Origin: JBEKUY01 sp049514555
Lineage (GTDB): Bacteria; Acidobacteriota; Terriglobia; Acidiferrales; UBA7541
Direction: 5' to 3'
Length of the DNA: 64,000 bases
NCBI GenBank assembly: GCA_049514555.1
Contig: JBEKUY010000005.1
Span: 162,135-226,134 of the forward strand
Shown here: positions 18,633-26,704 of the stretch, in pieces
Layout: every line of letters begins with the position of its first letter
Numbering within the stretch: the first letter of the stretch is position 1
Made by a program: the position numbers and the translations under genes
The notes under the pieces: model-generated
What the model was told of the DNA's origin: nothing
Database searches by the model: none
The model's input: only the letters and a program-made list of their open reading frames with translations

Positions 18633-19829
18633 CTAGCGGTACTCAACGACTCCCGCATCACTGTTCGCCTGCGTAGCGGCGCCATCAGTGATGGGAGAGT
18701 ATTCCAAAATATCACCCGAACAACCGACTAGTAACCGGTCACCTGTTTTCCCTGGCATTGAGGCAATCCCGAAACAGGCGTCCGCAAGAATTTCCTGATA
18801 GGCGATTTTTCCAACACCATCGTAGAGAAAAAGCAGCGAGCGCTTTAAAGGTCCGTTGCTTTGCAGGACGGCGTAGTACGAGGGGACCTTTGGAAAGTGC
18901 ACGGGTGTCCCTTGCGGTTGGTTCATGAGGTCACCGAGTGGCGCGTCGTAATGGGCGACAGTTTTGCCCTCGGCATCTAGTACCAAGATGACGGGTCTGT
19001 AGCACCCATCATCAGTCTCCCGAGATGGAATCAGAATGTGTCGGGCCTGCGATTCCGCACCCCATCGCGTCAAGGCAAAACCTGAAACATAGTGGTCCGT
19101 CAAATAGTGGGCGATGATTTCTCCGCTCGCGTCCCGGACAAGCAATTGGCCTCGCGCATTGCTGTGAAGAATTTCTATTCGCCCATCTCCATTGATGTCT
19201 AAGGTCTCAACGTGCCAGACGTTCCTATCCGCTTTTTGCCAGATCTTCTTTCCCTCAGCATTGACGAGGACAACCCCGCCTCCCCCGTTGAAGCCAATAA
19301 CCACCTGCAACTTGCCTTTGCTATCCAAGCCGCCTCCGACCGAATCATCGACGCCGCCCTTGAGAACACCTCCCGGGTAGCTCCAGCGCTCCTGGCCCTG
19401 CTTGTCAAATAGAATCGCATCGGAAGCCCAACACTCGTCGCGCGTCAAAAAACCGTACGTCCCACTCGCGTCTAGCCTTGCGATTTTGACCGGGCAAAAG
19501 ACGCCCTTCGCGAAACGAACTTCTTTCTTTAGCCGTCCGCCATTGTCCAAGAAATGGGCACCAAGGTTCCCCACGACGGTCAGGGCAGCACCTTCGAGGT
19601 CTGCTGGCCAACCCACAAGGATTTCCGTTACTTCGCCGAGGCCCGCTCCCCTGTAAAAAGTGCTTTTCCTAAACTGCCCAGCGCCTCTTATAACGCGCGG
19701 TTCTAATTTCTTCAGCTTTTCTCTGGAATCTCGCGCCAATTGGGAATCGATTCGATGAACAAAGTAAACGTCTAAGACTATTAGGGCGAGGATGAACAGA
19801 CCAAAGGCAATTAGTATCTTCCGTAGCAT
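18633..19829 (-). CDS. Membrane-anchored beta-propeller-like protein (element cargo)
   Basis: A 398-residue protein with an N-terminal TM anchor (ILIAFGLFILALIVLDVYFV) and a long extracytoplasmic beta-rich domain. Repeats resemble PQQ/FG-GAP blades: QGQERWSYPGGV, AEGKKIWQKADRN, the calcium-loop-like DINGDGRIEIL and EGKTVAHYDAPLG. Function unknown; such propellers are usually binding scaffolds. It is the leftmost gene of the element, read toward the left end, and is not part of the transposition core, so cargo is the natural reading. No neighbour clearly pairs with it. Confidence 0.75.
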   Translation of the reverse strand: MLRKILIAFGLFILALIVLDVYFVHRIDSQLARDSREKLKKLEPRVIRGAGQFRKSTFYRGAGLGEVTEILVGWPADLEGAALTVVGNLGAHFLDNGGRLKKEVRFAKGVFCPVKIARLDASGTYGFLTRDECWASDAILFDKQGQERWSYPGGVLKGGVDDSVGGGLDSKGKLQVVIGFNGGGGVVLVNAEGKKIWQKADRNVWHVETLDINGDGRIEILHSNARGQLLVRDASGEIIAHYLTDHYVSGFALTRWGAESQARHILIPSRETDDGCYRPVILVLDAEGKTVAHYDAPLGDLMNQPQGTPVHFPKVPSYYAVLQSNGPLKRSLLFLYDGVGKIAYQEILADACFGIASMPGKTGDRLLVGCSGDILEYSPITDGAATQANSDAGVVEYR

Positions 19830-19935
19830 ACGTATTTATCAATGTACATATCCGGTGCTACGAATCACACATTCTTGTCGAAACCGGTTGCCCAGATAAG
19901 CAGCGGTGTGGCTAAGTCCTGGTTAGTCGGCACGT

Positions 19936-20030
19936 GCTTATCCGGTTGTTTCAGGTCGCCACCAGCCGTTGTAGTACAGGGTTCGACGACGCCCAAGATA
20001 TACCGTTTAGGCTGAAACAACCGGATAAGC
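19936..20030. repeat. Perfect 19-bp inverted repeat with 57-base spacer
   Basis: GCTTATCCGGTTGTTTCAG at 19936-19954 is exactly complementary to 20012-20030. A single-strand fold would give a long cruciform or mRNA hairpin between divergent genes. It could be a regulator site, a folded recombination site or a terminator-like structure; no poly-T follows. Confidence 0.7.
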
Positions 20031-20032
20031 AG

Positions 20033-20051
20033 AAGTCGGCAAACCGGACAT
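20033..20051 (+). repeat. 19-bp direct repeat, copy 1
   Basis: AAGTCGGCAAACCGGACAT, identical to 20825-20843; the two copies bracket the 20212-20745 gene at a 792-base interval. Both are followed by NTTCGT. Confidence 0.7.
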
Positions 20052-20211
20052 GTTCGTTCCAGTACCCACATGGACGGTAACCGCGTTTACCAGGCACTGG
20101 CCCCATGAGCTGGCGGAAAGTGCTCTTCCGCCCTTATACGAGTTGGATTGACCGACGAACTCTTTCCCTTTAGCATGGCAGCATTCAACCAGCGCATCTT
20201 GTGGGGCTCTC

Positions 20212-20745
20212 ATGACCCATCGGCGCATTTTCTTTTCAGGCCTGTTGTTGCTGTTCCTTGGGACCAACCTTTTCGGCCAAAGCCAGCAAAAGCGAGGGCC
20301 ATCCACTCCGGAGGAGCGTGCAAAGGTCGTACAGATCGCGCATGCCCTCGAAGCCGATCCATTGCAGCCCGGTAACAAAGACATGCGCACTTGGTTTACG
20401 CTGTGGCTGATCGAGGTACCCGATTTCACTGTTCAGGTTTGCGGCGACGAACTCGGGCCGATCTTTTACGAATCGGACCGCAACAAGAATTTTGTAAGCG
20501 AGATTTTTGGCCAGAGCATGCTTTCCGCCGCCAGTTTCATTATTGAGCATCCAAAGCAAGCCAAAGACAAGGTTGCCGTCTACACCGCCGGAGTGGAAGG
20601 CTCACTTAGGGCTTACCAATCCATCCTCAAGACGCATCCCGAGGCAAGGTGGCCGTTCCTTGATGACCTAATCCTCAAACAGCAAAACGGCGAATTACTG
20701 AAGTATGTCGAGAGAGCAACTACCAAATGCAGGAAACTTGGTTAG
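20212..20745 (+). CDS. Hypothetical secreted protein (element cargo)
   Basis: A 177-residue protein with a clear signal peptide (IFFSGLLLLFLGTNLFGQ, cleavage near residue 24). The mature part is predicted mostly helical with paired cysteines far apart (ALEADPLQPGNKDMRTWFTLW, later TTKCRKLG). I do not recognise a family. It is flanked on each side by the same 19-bp direct repeat, which makes it look like a discrete acquired unit within the element. Confidence 0.6.
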   Translation: MTHRRIFFSGLLLLFLGTNLFGQSQQKRGPSTPEERAKVVQIAHALEADPLQPGNKDMRTWFTLWLIEVPDFTVQVCGDELGPIFYESDRNKNFVSEIFGQSMLSAASFIIEHPKQAKDKVAVYTAGVEGSLRAYQSILKTHPEARWPFLDDLILKQQNGELLKYVERATTKCRKLG

Positions 20746-20824
20746 ACGCTGAGGCCAAGGCGCGAGCAGCCGTAAAGGCATATCCGGCACGTTCCAGCGC
20801 TTCGTTTGATGCCTAACTCCTGGT

Positions 20825-20843
20825 AAGTCGGCAAACCGGACAT
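20825..20843 (+). repeat. 19-bp direct repeat, copy 2
   Basis: Identical to 20033-20051. It lies just after the 20212-20745 gene and is preceded by CTCCTGGT, which recurs before related motif copies at 19915 and 21235. Confidence 0.7.
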
Positions 20844-20878
20844 CTTCGTACTGGGACTCCAGTCTTCAGGTCATCGCA

Positions 20879-21163
20879 TTACGCGGGAGTTGCTGACTTT
20901 CGTCTCACCAAATACCATCCTGCGTTCATCAAGATGAACAGAACGCCTGCTGCCACCAAATGGGTCACTAGTGCAACTCGCTGATTTTTGGCCTTGGCGA
21001 CCCGCAGGATTGCTTCGTTATTTGGACTTGGATTCTTGACATAGTTCGAAACAGCCGTTGTGAACTCATGTCGGTCCACGAAAACAGGGACGGCAAAAGA
21101 CAACGCCGTCGCGAGCACCGCTGTTATCGCGAATTGAGCAGCTATGCGAGCGGTCCTTGTCAT
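20879..21163 (-). CDS. Small two-TM membrane protein (element cargo)
   Basis: A 94-residue protein with two TM helices (IAAQFAITAVLATALSFAVP near 6-25 and LVTHLVAAGVLFILMNAGWY near 65-84) joined by a charged loop with KNPSPNNEAILRVAKAKNQR. No family recognised. It is bracketed by the CCGGACA motif copies at about 20830 and 21245. Coding is plausible because of the well-formed hydrophobic pattern and compact fit between the motifs, but the evidence is only moderate. Confidence 0.55.
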   Translation of the reverse strand: MTRTARIAAQFAITAVLATALSFAVPVFVDRHEFTTAVSNYVKNPSPNNEAILRVAKAKNQRVALVTHLVAAGVLFILMNAGWYLVRRKSATPA

Positions 21164-21509
21164 AGACCTTCTAGCCTATTCCAAGGTGTGGCGCGACTTC
21201 AAAACCAACCGATTCAAGGTGCCCGTTCTGACAATTCCTGGTTACCGGACACTTGAAGTAATGCAGGCTCTCGAACCCTGCTCGCATCGCTTGCCTCCCT
21301 CGTAACTCGGACCGGGGGTGTAGGCCGAGATTGCCATTTGATCTTCCGATTAACCGGTAGCATACTACCCGCGAACCCAAATTCCCGTTTTGACCTCCGA
21401 TTGATGAGTACAGTCACGAGCGGTGTCATCGCGGAGTCAGAAATTGCACCCTAGCGAATGATGAGTCTCGCTTCTGGTATCCTCTGGGTAATCCATTTGG
21501 GAGGCTTGC
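21164..21509. other. Cargo intergenic region
   Basis: 346 bases with no convincing gene. It contains one more copy of the border motif (CCTGGTTACCGGACACTT, 21238-21255) and the GGGAGG ribosome site (21499-21504) of the Cas2-like gene. Confidence 0.5.
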
Positions 21510-21791
21510 TTGGTTCACATAATCTCATATGACCTCAAAGCGCCTAACGACACGGCTGCCGACTACGACAGAGTAATTGAAGGTCTGAAATTGGTCTACC
21601 CAACATGGTGCCATTTGGAGAAATCCGTATGGCTTGTCGAGACAGACCAAGGGGCGGCGGACGTTAGGGACGCAGTTAAAAGCCTTCTGAACCCCCTTGA
21701 TATTCTCTTTGTTGCGCGACTGTCGGGAAACTGGGGCAGCTTCAATCTGGGCACGACGCGCGCCGAGTGGCTAAAGGGGCGGACATTTTAG
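21510..21791 (+). CDS. Cas2/SinR-like small protein
   Basis: A 93-residue protein opening VHIISYDLKAP: a strand ending in Tyr-Asp, the pattern of Cas2 and of the SinR-like proteins that share its ferredoxin fold (the Asp is the metal ligand in Cas2). KSVWLVETDQ then parallels the second core strand, and LDILFVARLSGNWGSF the last. Real Cas2 proteins pair with Cas1 in CRISPR adaptation; SinR-like relatives have unknown roles. TTG start at 21510 with GGGAGG five bases upstream. It is 31 bases ahead of the 416-residue membrane gene, forming a pair inside the element. Membership of the fold is likely; a partnership with Cas1 is speculation. Confidence 0.7.
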   Translation: MVHIISYDLKAPNDTAADYDRVIEGLKLVYPTWCHLEKSVWLVETDQGAADVRDAVKSLLNPLDILFVARLSGNWGSFNLGTTRAEWLKGRTF

Positions 21792-21822
21792 GTCTTCTTT
21801 CGGAGAGTGCTGGAGGCACACC

Positions 21823-23073
21823 ATGTCGGCTGATCCGGAAAATCCGAAGGACCGTTCAGATCAAGGAATTGCGTCGGCAGGAAAGGTCGCACGCAGCGAA
21901 ACAAGCAACTCTGAATCCGGGACAAGCTCCACTGAAGCAGATGTGGCTTCACCTGCCCCCCTTGTCGTGGACATAGCCGCACTCGAAGAATACTTTCAAT
22001 CCATTAAAGAGCTATTTCACGAGACACGCGTTGGATTAGTGAAGGACAACAAGGGCGTGAACGATGCATTTATCTTCTTCTTCGTGTTGTCACTTATTCC
22101 GCTGATTCCCCTTGTACTATCAAAGCTCGTGTGGCGGTACTTCGGTTCCACGGTCATCTCCATTCGAACTATACGCTTTCATTTTGGGTCATTCTGGTTC
22201 TGGTGGGTTGTATTGTTTATCATCTCGCTGTTGACGCTTCTCATTGCCGTGAAACTCTCCGGAGTGAGCGCAAAGGAAAAGAAGAAATGGCTTTCTCCGC
22301 CGCAAATGCGGTTTGCGTACTGCTATGCAATTGTGAATGAGATTGGAAAATACAGGACCAATCAACTTGGGCGGCACATTGACGCAGCCCTCGATTATCT
22401 GGACGAGATAGCTGCATCCCTCTTTCCTGCGATGGGCTTACCTTTTAGCCCGTATCCGGACCCATATTTGCGAAGGGAAATCTACGCCTCCCGGCATCAA
22501 GTAGGGCTGATGGAAAATGGTCTGACCAATCCACCAAAATGGTATAGATTGCGGCGCGAAACTGAACTCATTCTGAAGGCCTTTGGGGAATTTGTACCGA
22601 AGCTTAGGGACAGGCTCAAGGACCGCAAAGACCTTCCCGCAGTCGAGGCAACACTCACATACTTGGCCGCGTACCAGTATCTGGAAATCCCGGAGCTGTC
22701 TAGCAGCATGTCGGGAGCACGTTTTGAAGATGAAATGCGATCACTGTTGAGTTTTGCAGCTCGAATGGCGGCGCTGCCCTCTTATCGCTCCGAAGAATTG
22801 AAACCGACACCGAAGGAAAAGCTCTCGCTTAAGTTCTTCACGACGCTATCGAAAGTCACTGCCCCTTTCAGTCATGAGAATCAGGTTGTTGCATTTCTCT
22901 TCTGGTTGGTCTTCTTGTTCTTGCTCTTCGGCGGCGGCTTTTGGGTGGTGTTGAGACTCTTTTCTATTAAGGTGGACAGTACAGTTATCACGACGCTTAT
23001 CGGTGGTCCAATTCTAGGAGCACTGACGGCGGTGACAATTCCGCGAGTCGGAAGAAAGAACACTGGAAACTAA
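21823..23073 (+). CDS. Four-TM membrane protein with cytoplasmic middle domain (element cargo)
   Basis: 416 residues. A Ser/Thr-rich N-terminus is followed by TM helices near 82-105 (FFFVLSLIPLIPLVLSKLVW) and 120-145 (FWFWWVVLFIISLLTLLIAV). Then come about 200 soluble helical residues (RTNQLGRHIDAALDYLDEIA; PSYRSEELKPTPKEK), and two more TM helices near the end (VAFLFWLVFLFLLFGGGFWV and ITTLIGGPILGALTAVTIP). No family recognised. SD GGAGG precedes ATG 21823. The pair small Cas2-like protein plus membrane protein resembles a sensor-effector layout, but that is inference. Confidence 0.7.
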   Translation: MSADPENPKDRSDQGIASAGKVARSETSNSESGTSSTEADVASPAPLVVDIAALEEYFQSIKELFHETRVGLVKDNKGVNDAFIFFFVLSLIPLIPLVLSKLVWRYFGSTVISIRTIRFHFGSFWFWWVVLFIISLLTLLIAVKLSGVSAKEKKKWLSPPQMRFAYCYAIVNEIGKYRTNQLGRHIDAALDYLDEIAASLFPAMGLPFSPYPDPYLRREIYASRHQVGLMENGLTNPPKWYRLRRETELILKAFGEFVPKLRDRLKDRKDLPAVEATLTYLAAYQYLEIPELSSSMSGARFEDEMRSLLSFAARMAALPSYRSEELKPTPKEKLSLKFFTTLSKVTAPFSHENQVVAFLFWLVFLFLLFGGGFWVVLRLFSIKVDSTVITTLIGGPILGALTAVTIPRVGRKNTGN

Positions 23074-23172
23074 AACCTGGCAGCCTACAGTGAGTGTGGC
23101 TTGCCTCATTCAACTTACAGAATTTGTACACGGAATATGTATATCGGCATAACAGCTATACGGGTTGGTTTC

Positions 23173-24735
23173 CTACAGAGGAAGACTATCAACCCCCGCC
23201 AGCCGCGCAAGGCTCACCCAGTGTCGTGGATGAGGTCGCCGTCGCCCCGCGCGAATGTCCGAGGCGTAAGGCCGCGAAACCCCAAGGGTCAGAGCGATAG
23301 TTGAGATTGTCACATCAGCCAGGCGCGGGCGAATCTTCCCCTTATAGACTGATTCATTCAACCAGTCTGGCTGATCTTCAGGTTTCCAAGCACGCTCGGC
23401 CAGCCGGTGCCTTCTTTGCTTTTCACCGAGACGGGCCAAGACCTGAGGAGCTTGGGCAGCAATTCTTCCCATGTGTGCCGCTTTAATGAGTTCCTCTCGG
23501 GATATCGTGGAGGAGCACGAAGCGCAGTAAGTAGTCCCTACTCTGATGGCTTTGCCGCAAAGCCGACAGATGGCAGGGGGACGAGGCGCTGATTTGGCTG
23601 AGGGATCGACGTGACTACCTTTCGCAGCGCGCCGGTGACTCTGAGTTAGAGGCGTGGCCAGTGTCAGCCTGCCGTATGGCCTCGGCACTGTCGACCACAG
23701 GATACGAGCACATCGCTCCGCGTAAGGGGCAACGGCATTACGCCAAGTTAGAGCTGATTCTGAGAGTTGTTTCGCGAATGACCCCATCAGACGACAGTTA
23801 CCGTCTCGCCGCTCAAAGAACCATTCGCGCCGCAGGGGTGCTCGGCTGAGCCAGTCGAGTAGGTAAGCATCCACCTTCGGTCGCACCGGCTCCATCAGGT
23901 CACAGGCCAAGCTATCGCGGGTCTTGCTATCGAGGTGAAGAACTCCAAGGCCCGGGTCTAGCCCGAGCGCGGCAGCCGCTAGACGCGCTTCAGATTCGAG
24001 CATGGCATAAAGATAGTTCAAGATTGCGTTTGGAGGATTCACGGCCAAACGAGGGGAGTTGGTCAAGGGAGATACCCGCGCTCCGAAGCGCTGCCAATGT
24101 TCGGGCACTCGACGGAGATCAGCCCTGGGAAAACTGATAGAAACCTCGCGCCAAGCACGCCAATACGATTGGGCTGCCTGTGACTCGTACTGGCGAATTG
24201 CAGGGACTGTCTTAGATGAATCAACTGCGGCCCGGAAGCCTGCAATTCTGTCAGCGACTTCGAGGTTGTGAAGGCCTTCTCGTGCGACTCGCTCTTGACC
24301 CAGTAGTTTTTGAGCAATGAGTTCCTTCGTGATCTGTACTGCGGCTCCCGACTCTTCTGCGAAAGCCTGTGCACGGCGTAGTCGAGCGTCAGATGGCCGG
24401 ACAGGTCCTGTGGTCGCCAGAACAGAACCGTCCCGGTCAAGCATGACAAAAGAAGCGTCCTGGTCTGCCAGCCAACGGAGTGCGGCAAGTGAGACCATTC
24501 CGTCAGCCCCGATTACGACAAGACGCCGCAGGCCGTGGCCTACGCGTGATAGTCGCGCTTCGCGTCGGACAGCACCGATGCCGTCCTGAACGGTCAGGTG
24601 TCCCCGATCAACATGCACCTTGATGCCGTAGCCGAAGAGGGTCACGACTCCGTGCCGGGGCGCAAGCAGTTCCGGCGGTACCGGAGCGGAATTGCAGTGC
24701 TGAGAATGTTGAGGTACGGTCTGCGTAGCTGCCAT
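23173..24735 (-). CDS. cas1: Stand-alone Cas1-family integrase (casposase-like) with Zn ribbon and HTH
   Basis: 520 residues. The N-terminal beta domain is followed by the Cas1 catalytic helical domain: NPPNAILNYLYAMLESE (catalytic Glu, E247), GVLHLD (His, H267) and ACDLMEPVRPKVD (metal ligands D279 and E282) are all intact. C-terminal additions are a Zn ribbon (C390, C393, C404, C407; CRLCG...CASC) and a helix-turn-helix near 465-515 (TISTIALTLGVSRPYASDIR). Cas1 cuts and joins DNA ends; casposon Cas1 proteins use it for transposition, often with a C-terminal HTH for end recognition. No cas4, no effector genes and no repeats lie nearby. Start ATG 24735 has AAAGGAGGT upstream. It follows the RHH gene on the same strand. 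Confidence 0.93.
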   Translation of the reverse strand: MAATQTVPQHSQHCNSAPVPPELLAPRHGVVTLFGYGIKVHVDRGHLTVQDGIGAVRREARLSRVGHGLRRLVVIGADGMVSLAALRWLADQDASFVMLDRDGSVLATTGPVRPSDARLRRAQAFAEESGAAVQITKELIAQKLLGQERVAREGLHNLEVADRIAGFRAAVDSSKTVPAIRQYESQAAQSYWRAWREVSISFPRADLRRVPEHWQRFGARVSPLTNSPRLAVNPPNAILNYLYAMLESEARLAAAALGLDPGLGVLHLDSKTRDSLACDLMEPVRPKVDAYLLDWLSRAPLRREWFFERRDGNCRLMGSFAKQLSESALTWRNAVAPYAERCARILWSTVPRPYGRLTLATPLTQSHRRAAKGSHVDPSAKSAPRPPAICRLCGKAIRVGTTYCASCSSTISREELIKAAHMGRIAAQAPQVLARLGEKQRRHRLAERAWKPEDQPDWLNESVYKGKIRPRLADVTISTIALTLGVSRPYASDIRAGRRRPHPRHWVSLARLAGVDSLPL

Positions 24736-24767
24736 TGGAGCTGATACCTCCTTTGGTGGTCAGGGCT

Positions 24768-24792
24768 TGCCGTCTGCTAGTAACAGACGGCA
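24768..24792. promoter_or_regulatory. Hairpin in the leader of cas1
   Basis: TGCCGTCTG (24768-24776) pairs perfectly with CAGACGGCA (24784-24792) across a 7-base loop, between the RHH stop and the cas1 ribosome site. It could attenuate cas1 expression or be an operator for the RHH or Cas1 HTH domain. No T-tract follows on the minus strand. Confidence 0.5.
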
Positions 24793-24805
24793 GGCCCGCG
24801 TTCCT

Positions 24806-24940
24806 CTAGTACTTCCTTTTCAAGTAGGCCTCGACTGCGCGACGGAAAAGTTCGGCCATCGGCGCGCCTGTCTTGTGAGACAGTTTCTTGAGTTTACCCA
24901 GAAGGTCTTCCGGCAGCCAAACTGTCGTACGCTTCTTCAT
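24806..24940 (-). CDS. Ribbon-helix-helix (CopG-type) regulator, 44 aa
   Basis: A short gene read from the sequence itself. Its 44-residue product opens KKRTTVWLPEDLLGKLKKLS, continues KTGAPMAELFRRAVEAYLK and ends RKY. This is a textbook ribbon-helix-helix: a DNA-contacting strand (RTTVWLP) then two helices. It lies 70 bases upstream of cas1 on the same strand, so the two are probably one transcript, and autoregulation of the integrase is the likely role. Small RHH proteins are typical repressors in mobile elements. Confidence 0.85.
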   Translation of the reverse strand: MKKRTTVWLPEDLLGKLKKLSHKTGAPMAELFRRAVEAYLKRKY

Positions 24941-25070
24941 GCTAAACAATTGTAGAACGTATGTCGATATATGTCAACCAGCGAGTACAACGAAAATGCC
25001 GTTTTTTTTGTTGTAACTGGAGAAATATCAATGTCGCTATGCTCTCGTTTGTCCGATAGAATTGGCTCAA

Positions 25071-26051
25071 ATGCAAGCCAAAAGAAGCACTCCGCATAGC
25101 AACCTCACATCGGCTCTGGAGGCGATTGCCAATCTGCTCCTACAAGAACTGCACGAAGTTTTCTTTGACGGACAAGGGATTGCTCTGAGCGCTCACGCTG
25201 ACATCGAACTTGCACCGGTTGACCAGAAAGGCGGAGCCTTCTACCGCCATTTTCTGCCTTTGCGGAAGGATCTGGTGACAGTGCTCGCTGTCAGCTATCG
25301 GCGGTATTTCAAGCCGGCCCTGGCCCACCCGCGCGAAGCGGGACGTGACCCTCACCAGTGGGCATGGGACCAGCTTCTGCCCGCTGTCTGCGCGGCACTG
25401 GAATGGATTCGCAACTGGTACATTCTAGCGTGCGACGTTCGACCTTTAGTATCAACCGAGTTCGTCCCTGGACAGCCGCTCTCGATATCCATCCCAACGA
25501 CTGCTCCACCCCTCCCATCACCGAAATCTTGGCGCGCTCCCGCTTGGCTGTTCAGTGTCGCGCCCACCGTGGGCATAGGACCGCTAAAGACGGAGCACGT
25601 TCCGGACACCAGCTCCGAGCAGAGATTGGGCGCGGCACACACTCGCTTGCTGCTCAAGGGAGCCCGGCGGGTGTTCTTGTGGGAATTGGAAACGGCAATC
25701 GACACAGTGCGGAACGAGGAAATCGCTGCTGCTGGCGCAATTCCAGAAGCTACGGTAGGCGGACAAGCGGGGGGGCCAAACAAACCTCCGAAGCACTGGT
25801 TGAAAGGCTTTGAGGGGCTTGGCCCCCCAAAAACTGATCTATCGCAGTACATGCACAACTTGACAGAAAAGCAGCAGCTAGCTGCTTCGCTGAAGTGGGA
25901 GTATGGGCTCGGACTCGCCGAAATTGCTTCGCGAATGGGGATTAACCGGAAGACGGCAGACGAGCACATTGAAGCTGCCAAAAGAAAGATCGACGAGGCC
26001 CTTTCAAGCGAGAAGCGCAAGGCCCATCGCGCCAAGAGCAAACCCGAGTAG
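25071..26051 (+). CDS. HTH protein with sigma-region-4-like C-terminus
   Basis: A 326-residue protein (a TTG nine bases earlier is an alternative start; neither has a strong ribosome site). The first 230 residues are unassigned. The C-terminal part reads MHNLTEKQQLAASLKWEYG, then LAEIASRMGINRKTADEHIE, an HTH of the sigma-70 region 4 / LuxR type, followed by a basic tail (SEKRKAHRAKSKPE). It is divergent from the RHH-cas1 unit and starts the rightward gene series leading to PolB, so a regulator or replication-initiation role in the element is plausible. Confidence 0.7.
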   Translation: MQAKRSTPHSNLTSALEAIANLLLQELHEVFFDGQGIALSAHADIELAPVDQKGGAFYRHFLPLRKDLVTVLAVSYRRYFKPALAHPREAGRDPHQWAWDQLLPAVCAALEWIRNWYILACDVRPLVSTEFVPGQPLSISIPTTAPPLPSPKSWRAPAWLFSVAPTVGIGPLKTEHVPDTSSEQRLGAAHTRLLLKGARRVFLWELETAIDTVRNEEIAAAGAIPEATVGGQAGGPNKPPKHWLKGFEGLGPPKTDLSQYMHNLTEKQQLAASLKWEYGLGLAEIASRMGINRKTADEHIEAAKRKIDEALSSEKRKAHRAKSKPE

Positions 26052-26171
26052 CCTCTGCGCTGGTCCTCCAGCACCCCACGTCTCCCATCCGGCAAAGTGG
26101 CTTTTATTCAGAAACCACACTCTTTATCTCTCACCTTTTCAATCGCTAACCCGTGACACCACCCCACAACA

Positions 26172-26185
26172 CCCCACGCGTGGGG
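26172..26185. promoter_or_regulatory. 14-bp perfect palindrome CCCCACGCGTGGGG
   Basis: A self-complementary 14-mer 44 bases upstream of the 26229 start, inside a C-rich A-poor leader (repeated CACCCCACAACACCCCAC). Position suits an operator or a terminator for the preceding gene; no T-tract follows. Confidence 0.5.
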
Positions 26186-26228
26186 ACTTAGGGTGAAGGT
26201 ACGCCGCTGATTGAGGAGAAAGAAGACC

Positions 26229-26702
26229 ATGCCCAGGAAGAACAGGAAGGCGGATCATCCGGCACGGCTGCGCGTGTTGGCCGTGCTCGCCCGGATGCGG
26301 CGCGGAGAATCGCTCTCGCACGCAGCGCCCGTTGAGCACACTACGCCAAGCACAGTTCGGAAACTGGTGGGGAAGCAGCTCAAGCGCGGCCTTTCAGGAC
26401 GGTACTCAGCCACCCTCGGCGACACGCTCCGGCGCGATTTGAACGTGCTCGGTTTCGACGGTTATGTGCCCGTCGCAGTTCGTTCCTCGAAGCAGGCGCA
26501 GCTTGCGTCCGAGCATTTGGTTGCGGTCGCTCGATTCCTAAGGACAGGCGATACCGAATGGCTCAAGCCTTTCGTTGGGAAGCGCGTGGGCGGCGTTGAA
26601 TTGCTCACTGATCCCGACCGGCTTGGCGTGTTAGCGGACGCTGGCTTGGTCAAGTTGGATGCCCTCTATCGCGAGCATCGCGGCGGCGGACAGGAGAAGT
26701 AG
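26229..26702 (+). CDS. Hypothetical basic protein, possibly DNA-binding
   Basis: A 157-residue protein starting MPRKNRKADHPARLRVLAVL, very basic at the N-terminus. HAAPVEHTTPSTVRKLVGKQ looks like an HTH helix pair. The middle, GRYSATLGDTLRRDLNVLGFDGYVPVAV, recurs in proteins of integrative elements in my memory but I cannot name a family. ATG 26229 with AGGAGA upstream is preferred over TTG 26211. It is two bases from the HNH gene and forms the operon 26229-29996 with HNH and PolB, so an accessory role in replication or integration is inferred. Confidence 0.65.
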   Translation: MPRKNRKADHPARLRVLAVLARMRRGESLSHAAPVEHTTPSTVRKLVGKQLKRGLSGRYSATLGDTLRRDLNVLGFDGYVPVAVRSSKQAQLASEHLVAVARFLRTGDTEWLKPFVGKRVGGVELLTDPDRLGVLADAGLVKLDALYREHRGGGQEK

Positions 26703-26704
26703 GC

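Larger units (their letters stand above)
19830..20211. other. Cargo intergenic region with long inverted repeat
   Basis: 382 bases between divergent cargo genes. It holds a perfect 19-bp inverted repeat (19936-19954 and 20012-20030) and copies of the CCTGGTTA / CCGGACAT motif found at other gene borders in the element. Promoters for both neighbours are expected but no clear -35/-10 pair is seen. Confidence 0.6.

Noticed and set aside
20741..20817. Integron attC site (GTTAGAC...GCCTAAC)
   Set aside because: The two core-like heptamers occur in the wrong order for attC (GTTRRRY comes first on both strands), and no integron integrase is present.
23173..24735. CRISPR-Cas locus
   Set aside because: Cas1 is the only cas gene recognised; no direct-repeat array of 23-50 bases with spacers is visible anywhere in the window, and no cas4 or effector gene is present.
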